Program-made: the position numbers and the translations under genes
In this document: positions 57,361 through 64,000 of the stretch, piece after piece
How the letters are laid out: the number at the start of each line of letters is the position of its first letter
How positions within the stretch are numbered: position 1 is the stretch's first letter
Notes under the pieces: model-generated
Databases searched by the model: none
The model's input: the letters and a program-made list of their open reading frames with translations, nothing else
Told to the model about the DNA's origin: nothing
NCBI RefSeq assembly: GCF_963678635.1
Contig: NC_087064.1
Span: 62,613,548 to 62,677,547, forward strand
Direction: 5' to 3'
Length of the DNA stretch: 64,000 nt
Origin: Symsagittifera roscoffensis
Lineage: Eukaryota; Xenacoelomorpha; Acoela; Convolutidae

Positions 57361-59849
57361 TTGGGTGGCGAATGGGGTTTCCCGTATCTAGGATCGTCTG
57401 CCAACCTCGTGCCTTTATAAGCGGCATCCGGCAGTTCCATTTCCCTTGGGATCAACAGTTTGTCCACCACCCTCAACTGTGCTGGAGTTGCCAACCTAAT
57501 TCTGGCAATGCTCGTTCGATGTTTGGGGGGCTCCACTATGAGTCCCGGACTCCCCAGCAACTTGAGAGGCCTGTAATTGACGGGTCCCATGACCGATTTT
57601 GTGGAAATTCTGGTCAGATCCGCCGTCTCCATGATTTTCGCTCTTGAGACATGCGTCTCGTGAGCCTTCAACCAGTCCACGCACTGGTGTCTACCCAAGT
57701 CTTCATGTAACACTCGCTCGAGACCCAAAGCTTCTGCCAACACTTGCCTGCACTCCAGATCTTCCAAGTCCAGCTCCTTTACCTTCTCCAGATGTCTCGA
57801 CCGACTGGTCTCCACCGGTCTCTCCACCCTCTTGCTCTCCACCACCACCACCGAGGATACTACCGAACTATGAGGTGTTGATGACGTTTCTTCCTCGGCC
57901 TCCATGGGTGCGGCACCTGGTAATATGGTCCGGCTGCTCCTCGAGCTGTCTCTAGAATCGGTCGTCGCTCCCAGGCGACTGGATAAGGTTCTTGAGTTAA
58001 AGAAAGGCGGATTTGGAGTTGGCCCGAATGTGAATTGGGCCGTCTCCAGCAATTCTGCCTCCAACGCGCTTATGTGCGTTTGGAATACATCATTCAACCA
58101 TTCCACTCCCCTAGACCTGTCAAAGTGGATCCCGTCTGAGGATGCATCGTCGGGGAAAACAGATCGCTCCATCTGCTCGGCTACGTCCAGTAATCCAACG
58201 GGAAGGACACTCCTTTGACGTATTTGCCTGATTATTTCGTTCAGGTTTCGCACCTTCGTGTTCATTTCCATTGCGTGTTGGTCCGCCTTCATGTTGTAGG
58301 GAATGGTACACACCGTGAGAATGGCAGGATCCATTTGAATCCGCAATTCCTCAAGGATGCAGCTCATCTTGTCATGTAGCTTCATCACCTTCCTGGACTC
58401 CCCCCTGGACACGTCATTGGTCCCGATCATTAGAGTCACCGTATATACTCTCGCCATCCCTAGCATCTCAAGTGATGCCATTATATGTGGCATCGGAGCT
58501 CCAGCGAAACTCAAGATCCCCGTTTGCCAATGTGATTGAATCCGGGTCAGCACCCGCAGCAGGCTGTCCCCTACGATTAGGTGGACCGCCCCTTCCGGCA
58601 CACGCGGCTGCGTGAGGTATTCCACCCAAGCCGCGTCATGGAAGCAAACCCTCCTGACTCTTTGTGCCGTGCTACTATTGATGCGATTGTGCCTGCGGTA
58701 TCTGCCTTCCGTGTTTTTCTTGTAGCTTGAGATTACCACACTCCTGATAGGTTGTTCCCTCCATGTCGGGGGTAACTCCACTCTTGCCGGGCTCTCACGA
58801 TTCCTTAGTTGTAGCCTCTCGTTCAATTCTTTCAGACGTGACGAGCTGCCGCTCATCTGACTACCGCTCGGGGTTGAACTTGGGGTATACTCAGGGAGTG
58901 CGACGTCCATCAATGGACGTATCGTTTGTGTCTCTAGGCCACGCAGGGAGGACGTTGACTCAGTTGGTATCCATACCTCCAACCCCTCATTCATATGCTC
59001 CTGAGCCGCGCGGTCAAGTTTAAATCGTCCCTTCGATCTGAGAGCTTCGTCCACCTCCATACGCGACTCTGGCCTTGAGCCGGTAGCCATTCGCTCCTTG
59101 GGCCTGGCTCCCTTCTGCATATCGAGCTCGCGTTGTCGTTGCTGGATTCTCTTAAGTTCCGACTTCAGCTGTTCACAATTCGCGGAATTCTCTCGCACCG
59201 TTTGTTCTTGTAGATGCTCGGCCTTCAGCATATCAAGTTCCCTCCGCGCTTGGTCCTTTTCGACGACCGCTTGATCTCTCTCCAGATTTCCCTGATCTCT
59301 CTCAAGCTTCGCTTGATCCCGGTCGAGGTTCGCTTTGTTCCTCTCCCGCTGAGTCCTCTCAAGTTCTCTCTTCAGAGTACTGAGGTCCGGATACGCTTCT
59401 CCCGTTTGTTGCGCTCGCGTCATCGATGGCATCTTACTCGTGCTCTGGCCCGTAGATCTTGCTGATGGTCTGATCGGTAGTGGGAACTCCCCTGCGCCAT
59501 ACTCGGTGTTGTTGCCCAAGCCAGGGTTCCTTGCCAAATCGAATCCCCTTATTCCTCCATCCACATTCCAGGACAGCCATCTGGTTTGCTCTTGGTTGGA
59601 TATTCCATCAGTGGTGTAGCCGACCATTAGAACCGCTTCTGTTGCAGACTCCCGGCATTCGCCCTGTTCTTCCAATTGGAGGATGGCGCTCAGCATCACC
59701 GCCATTCTCTCATCCACTTGGGTGTAATCCAGATCCCTCAGGCGTCTGTATAGCTCATCAAGTGTGGGCCTTTTCAGAGCCGATGGCATGGACTTCCAGA
59801 ATCGATCTGCCATTTCTATAATTTCCAGATGATCTTGAGTATTAACCAA
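57243..59849 (-). CDS. SGNH/GDSL hydrolase ORF of the giant element, near-intact
   Basis: An 868-codon frame with an ATG, best-preserved ORF of the element. Residues 1-110 are an unknown N-terminal domain. 165-260 is a charged coiled coil with RDQAKLERDQ-type heptads. 330-400 is low-complexity and basic. 420-600 is an SGNH hydrolase: GDS 427-429, Gly450 (FAGA), GTND 476-479, DGIHF 572-576, so nucleophile Ser429, oxyanion Gly450 and Asn478, and Asp572/His575 are all present. About 620-840 is a charged linker; the end is out of frame relative to the left arm, and the natural protein probably continued into the 56458-57360 segment. SGNH domains deacylate lipids, glycans or proteins. An esterase is known from ORF1 of CR1-type LINEs, but this one sits beside a Ty3-like integrase. 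Confidence 0.75.
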   Translation of the reverse strand: MVNTQDHLEIIEMADRFWKSMPSALKRPTLDELYRRLRDLDYTQVDERMAVMLSAILQLEEQGECRESATEAVLMVGYTTDGISNQEQTRWLSWNVDGGIRGFDLARNPGLGNNTEYGAGEFPLPIRPSARSTGQSTSKMPSMTRAQQTGEAYPDLSTLKRELERTQRERNKANLDRDQAKLERDQGNLERDQAVVEKDQARRELDMLKAEHLQEQTVRENSANCEQLKSELKRIQQRQRELDMQKGARPKERMATGSRPESRMEVDEALRSKGRFKLDRAAQEHMNEGLEVWIPTESTSSLRGLETQTIRPLMDVALPEYTPSSTPSGSQMSGSSSRLKELNERLQLRNRESPARVELPPTWREQPIRSVVISSYKKNTEGRYRRHNRINSSTAQRVRRVCFHDAAWVEYLTQPRVPEGAVHLIVGDSLLRVLTRIQSHWQTGILSFAGAPMPHIMASLEMLGMARVYTVTLMIGTNDVSRGESRKVMKLHDKMSCILEELRIQMDPAILTVCTIPYNMKADQHAMEMNTKVRNLNEIIRQIRQRSVLPVGLLDVAEQMERSVFPDDASSDGIHFDRSRGVEWLNDVFQTHISALEAELLETAQFTFGPTPNPPFFNSRTLSSRLGATTDSRDSSRSSRTILPGAAPMEAEEETSSTPHSSVVSSVVVVESKRVERPVETSRSRHLEKVKELDLEDLECRQVLAEALGLERVLHEDLGRHQCVDWLKAHETHVSRAKIMETADLTRISTKSVMGPVNYRPLKLLGSPGLIVEPPKHRTSIARIRLATPAQLRVVDKLLIPREMELPDAAYKGTRLADDPRYGKPHSPPNWPRPWQFTTEQIQLLRGWSSLRDRTSRERLPSCSGRRL

Positions 59850-60323
59850 CTTGTGAATTACCTTGCAACTTGAGAACTACCTTATCAACTTGAGTATTAG
59901 CGTACCAACTTGATTACTTGAGAATTAGCTTCTTGAAGCGTTGTTCAACTTGTGTGTTCGTTCAAGAACTTCTTTTCTTTCAATTGAGTGTAATAAGGTA
60001 GTCAATTTGACTTCACCAAATCAATCTGAAAATAACACTTGATCTTTAGACTAACATGCTATGTTCCTAACCTAAAACCCCCCTGCCACTATACTTAAAA
60101 CCTTTTCCTTTTCGTTCTACTAAAATAGTTCAATTGGAAGTTTTCTAAAAGCATGCAGATTCATTTTATGTTTTAGCACCATCAATCATTTAAAATTTAA
60201 TTGTCATGCCAATCACTTTTAAGATCCTTTTACCTGTGCCGTGCCCCAATACCCAACTTGAGATCCCTTCATACCCAACTTGAGATCCCTTCATACCCTA
60301 CTCGAGACCCCCATGTACCCGAC
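59850..60323 (-). other. spacer between pol and SGNH ORF (right arm)
   Basis: No ORF. It holds short repeated phrases: several (c)aacttgag/ttacttgag units at 59845-59945 and three to four ~22-bp units with acccaacttgagatccctt at 60251-60320. Both correspond in position to repeats in the left-arm spacer. Confidence 0.5.
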
Positions 60324-61421
60324 TCAGGCGATGCTCAAGTAGTATTTCTTGTGCAGATGTACCATTATCTCCGTTTCCGCGAAGACCACGTGTAGGATAA
60401 CGTATAATTCCCTTGGGCTCAACTTGCCCCTGTTTGGGTCACAAACCGGCATTGAGACCTCCGTTATCCTTCTTTCAATCATGAAGTCTCGTAGTCTTGT
60501 TAGTGCCAACATCACGTGTTCAGGATCGATCGTGTTTCTGTCATTGACCCTCGTCACTAGGAAGCACAGGTATTTGCCTGGGACTTGTGCTACTGATGGT
60601 GGAAGCGCAGCCATTCCTCCCAGCCCCGGTCTCTGTCTAAACAGAAACTCCACGTTCTGGTACTCTCTCTTGAAGTCGGCCTCCAGTCTTGATTTGAAAC
60701 TCATGTCCGCCGTGATACAGATTGCGCTAGTCCTGTCTGACAGGATGAAGTCACTATCCGTTATCAGGATGTTTTCCGAGTATTCGTTTGGTATTTCAAA
60801 CTTCGTTTTGAAATTCCGTTCTATGGTAGGCTCAACCTCCTCCCCATCCAGTTCCAGTCCGCTCGTTTCTCTCACTTCCCTGAGTTTCTTTATCATTAAA
60901 TTTTCGGTGTGGGTAAGTCCTACCCCCACTCCCCGGACAAAAATATTTATCGACGTCCCCGTCGATGATGCTGGGTCTGAATTATCTGGTGGAATGTCGA
61001 GCGGCCTGTCTGTTGCCGTCCAGCCGAAGAGAGGATTTTCAGTCTTCATGTGCCTTCCCGCTGATATGTCAACTTGTTGTATGCTTTGTCCTTCGTCGCT
61101 TCCGTTCTTGACATCGCGCATCCATTCTAATATCCTCAAGTTCGTATTCTCCCTCCTCTCTATCTCGCTCTGTTCCAAATCTGTCTCCCGCTCTGGTGTC
61201 GAGTAGTCTTCCTGTTGGTAGTGTTCATTATCATTGATGATTTGCCATTCATCATCAGCTGCCAGTTCGCCCGCACTTAGTAGCTCTTTGCTTAGGTCAT
61301 CGGGCTGTATCTTATCAATCAGGAAATTGTCTCCGTAACTGTTGTACTTCATGCCTGTCCGTTTCCTTGTCCCCGCTGGTATTGATAAGTCTGGTTCTGT
61401 CCACTTCGGCACCACACCTTG
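60324..61421 (-). pseudogene. macro-domain-like C-terminus of integrase polyprotein (right arm)
   Basis: A 363-codon frame ending in KKYYLSIA. It is in the same frame as the integrase C-terminus upstream (61422-61976), separated by one TAG at about 61420 where the left arm has a Glu codon, so the ancestor encoded integrase and this module in one polyprotein. Residues 1-210 are acidic linker; about 216-358 follow the macro-domain pattern (SFKSRLEADFKREY, GLGGMAAL, KYLCFLVTRV, ALTRLRDFM, DPNRGKLSPRELY, VFAETEIMVHLH). The macro part differs from the left arm at only a handful of residues, whereas the linker differs at many; that suggests past purifying selection on the domain. Confidence 0.6.
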
Positions 61422-62700
61422 CTACGGATCATTCCAGTCTTCTTCCACAAAAGATTCCGCTTCAGAGTCCGCTTCTATTTTTTCATTGTCATCCAAGCTC
61501 AAGTTCTGATTGCCATCATGTTTCTCTCTGGTGCCTCTTTCGTTTACTTCACATGCTGGCTTCACCAGTAGGTACTCAAGTCCCTCCATGTCCCTTGGTA
61601 TACACCAGTCCTCTGGTGATGGGACATGAGGCTTCAGATTTTCATAATGTGCTGCTCGCCCAGTACTCAAGCGGTAGAACCGTCCTTTTTGATGTACTTC
61701 CGTTATCATGAAAGGTCCTCTCCATTTCTTGAGTAGTTTCTTTGTCCCTTTGGGCGGTATGACATTCTGGAAAACCCACACGTACTGGCCCACCTCATAT
61801 GGCTTCGCCTGTAATATCTTTTCATCATATTTCTTGCGCTGTCTCATTTGTGCTTGCGCAGTGTTCCTCCTGCATAGCTCGTTTAGTTCCTGCTGTCTCC
61901 TGATCGCTTCTTTCACGTAAGCTTGAGGCGACGTCCTCTTCCCTTCGTATTCTGGGTAAAAAAATGTGAAGGGCATTGCTCTCCCCTGCCCTTCAACATC
62001 ATAAAAGGACTGATGCCCGTTGTTGAGTGTTGCGTACTGTTGTACGCCCCTACGACTTGCGGCAGATATTTATCCCAGTCTGTCATGTATCTTGAGCAGT
62101 ATACCCTCAGCATGTTCACCAACGTTCTATTCTGTCTCTTCACTAATCCGTTGGTCTGGGGATGGTAGGTCGTTGAGTGCGCTTGAGCAATGTGTGACCT
62201 CTTCATCAATTCTTTAATACCGTGATATCCAATGTGTTATCAAGTGGTCACAAGTCTCCTCTGCCGAGGCTGTCTGACACGGCACCGCTTCTGCCAACTT
62301 TGTGAAATGATCTATTATGACCAGTATCTGGTTATATCCCGATTCTGTCATACAGATCTTTTGATGGTCTATCTGCACAACCTCGTTAAATTCTGAGCTT
62401 TCAACGGACTTGATTGGGAACTTCATCTTCCTTGGGTCTTTTACTTGCAGGCATGCCAGGCATGCATTCACCCATCTCTCGCAAGCTTTCCTCAATCCTG
62501 GCCAATCAAACCTGTGAAGTATTCTTTGTTGCACCTTGTCTATCCCCTGGTGCCCCATCTGATCGTGCGATCTGAACAACACCTCTGTCTGATACAATTG
62601 TGGTAATATGATGAGATTGTGCTTGTGTAATATCTTCTCCGCATCCTTTCTCTTGCATGCTACCACTCCGTCAATTGTGTGATAGAAAAAATCTTTCTTT
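61422..62700 (-). pseudogene. second, defective integrase copy (right arm)
   Basis: Starts at a duplication junction near 62700 within an ACKRKDAEKI segment, then has HHCC, first Asp (VQIDHQ), and the 56-nt deletion at about 62215-62220 that removes the second Asp and shifts frame. It resumes at 62209 with TYHPQTNGLVK (catalytic Glu replaced by Lys, codon 62140-62138). A one-base loss near 61990 shifts frame again before the GPF module (KWRGPFMITEV) and the acidic linker. Identical in its two catalytic losses to the left-arm integrase. Confidence 0.8.
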
Positions 62701-64000
62701 TCTTTGTAAAACTGGGTCTCTTCCAGTTCTATTCTGTCTCTCTACCAGCCCGTTGGTCTGAGGATGGTAAGTCGTTGAGTGTACTTGAGCAATGTGTGAC
62801 CTCTTCATTATTTCTTTGGTCAAATCCCCCACAAAGGCCTTGCCGTTGTCTGACTGAAAAGTCAATGGACAACCATACCTCGATATCCAATGAGTTATCA
62901 GGTGGTCACACGTCTCCTCTGCCGAGGCTGTTTGACACGGCACCGCTTCTGCCAACTTTGTGAAGTGGTCTATTATAACCAGTATCTCGTTATACCCCGA
63001 CTCTGTCATGCAGATCTTTTGATGGTCTATCTGCACCACTTCATTGAATTCTGAGCTTTCCACCGACTTGAGTGGGAATTTCATCTTCCTTGGGTCTTTT
63101 ACTTGCAGGCATGCCAGGCATGCATTCACCCATCTCTCGCAAGCTTTCCTCAATCCTGGCCAATCAAACCTGTGAAGTATTCTTTGTTGCACCTTGTCTA
63201 TCCCCTGGTGCCCCATCTGATCGTGCGATCTGAACAACAACTCTGTCTGATACAATTGTGGTAATATGATGAGATTGTGCTTGTGTAATATCTTCTCCGC
63301 ATCCTTTCTCTTGCATGCTACCACTCCGTCAGCTGTGTGATAGAGTAAATCTTTCTTTTCTTTGTAAAACTGGGTCAAGATCTTGTAACTGTCCTCATCG
63401 AGTTCCCCTTTCTCCTTGGACCCCGTCCGGATCCATTTGGAGAGGTCACTTGTCATCTTGTCGTTTTTTTGGGCTCTTATCAGGTCCGACAGCCTATATT
63501 TCGCCTTGACATGTTCCTTTGGTGCCATGATCTGTCCATTCATTTCCCCAGGGTTGTGGATGTCATCATTCAGCTTCACGCATATTATCCTCTTCATGAT
63601 CTTCATATCATCTTCTGGCACCAGATTTGTTCTGACATTTGAGATGCATGATAGTTCCCTGAATGGTTTCCTCGAAACTGCAATTCTTTCAAGTTCTTCA
63701 CCTCCTCGTACTTCTTTTACTTCCAAATTGTACGTTCCTGCGGATGGATCTGTCTGTAATTCCCTGTCGCGGTGTCTAATCTTCTCTTCCGCCAATATCA
63801 TGCATAGACTATCCTGATTGTCGCTGCTCTCATCCGAGTCCTCATCCCATGGTTCACACTCCCCGGACAAATTTCCTTCTTCAGTATCCTCTTCCTCCGT
63901 GGACGTGGACCACTCCCCAGGCTCTTGACCTAGTCCCAGGTATTCAGCTTCTTCGTTGAACGCCAATTTCTTTTTCCTAACCCGAGTCTGTTCAAGTATG
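62671..64000 (-). pseudogene. pol C-terminal region with complete integrase DDE core (right arm)
   Basis: Open from the window edge to 62671. About 250 residues of acidic, unrecognised polyprotein are followed by a YKEKKDLLYHTADGV segment, the HHCC domain (SHDQMGHQGIDK, CLACLQV), then a full catalytic core: Asp in VQIDHQ, Asp in SDNGKAF (codon 62850-62848) and Glu in NGLVERQ (codon 62742-62740), with the D-35-E spacing of retroviral-type integrases. It is cut immediately after QNRT by the tandem duplication junction, so the C-terminal part of the core and the GPF module are missing from this copy. Confidence 0.8.

Larger units (their letters stand above)
50128..64000 (-). mobile_element. giant Ty3-like retroelement, right arm, runs off the window
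   Basis: Same gene order as the left arm, read on the minus strand and more complete: pol region upstream of the integrase (open to the window edge), integrase (in two tandem copies), macro module, a nearly intact 868-codon SGNH ORF, further unknown ORFs, non-coding tail, palindrome. At least 13.9 kb is visible; protease and reverse transcriptase should lie beyond 64000. Interrupting stops and frameshifts are fewer than in the left arm. Confidence 0.8.

Noticed and set aside
60349-61206. 285-codon plus-strand frame opposite the macro module
   Set aside because: It is the antisense shadow of the well-conserved minus-strand frame; the left arm has the equivalent shadow at 40476-41201.
38793-64000. 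Maverick/Polinton DNA transposon
   Set aside because: The integrase has Ty3-type HHCC, DDE and GPF features, and no protein-primed polymerase, packaging ATPase or capsid motif was seen in the visible ORFs.
1-64000. CRISPR arrays, bacterial operons, rRNA
   Set aside because: No regularly spaced repeats with unique spacers, no ribosome-binding-site-led gene clusters and no rRNA-like sequence; the spliced kinase gene shows this is eukaryotic.

Overview
The window is animal nuclear DNA, most likely from an invertebrate. Evidence: a MAP-kinase gene built from eight exons with GT-AG introns, a CAP-Gly protein gene, long AT-rich non-coding stretches, several miniature DNA transposons and large amounts of degraded retrotransposon. 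I cannot name the species.

Layout. 1-9.1 kb is AT-rich and repeat-laden, with at least three short TIR elements (4418-4898, 4913-5390, 5643-6100), a hairpin repeat and a 0.6 kb direct repeat. 9.1-15.2 kb holds a p38-like MAP kinase gene whose eight exons add up to an uninterrupted 442-codon frame; its kinase motifs are heavily altered. 17.1-17.75 kb holds a small single-exon CAP-Gly protein. 17.8-22.7 kb is non-coding with dispersed repeats. 22.7-31.8 kb (minus strand) holds a decayed Ty3/gypsy-type retrotransposon with a recognisable retropepsin (DTGA) and a reverse-transcriptase YVDD box, forced apart by a tandem array of units of about 1 kb. 31.7-38.8 kb contains two copies of a ~1.1 kb segment and a 25-bp minisatellite.

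From about 38.8 kb to the end, base composition and codon-like structure change sharply: this is two oppositely oriented, tail-to-tail copies of one very large, unusual retroelement. They meet in a near-perfect palindrome centred near 50.11 kb. Each arm encodes, in order, a Ty3-like integrase (zinc-binding HHCC, DDE core, GPF module), a C-terminal ADP-ribose-binding macro-domain-like module in the same polyprotein frame, and then roughly 10 kb of further coding sequence. That sequence starts with an SGNH/GDSL hydrolase domain complete in all its catalytic residues, continues with a second, weaker SGNH-like segment, and ends with several large regions that match no family I recognise. Both arms are broken by stops, frameshifts and deletions.

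The two main integrase copies share a 56-nt deletion that removes the second catalytic Asp, plus a Glu-to-Lys change at the third. A third, upstream copy in the right arm keeps all three residues. The integrase-macro-SGNH architecture and the post-integrase ORFs are the best candidates here for something little described; the altered MAP kinase is the best host-gene candidate.
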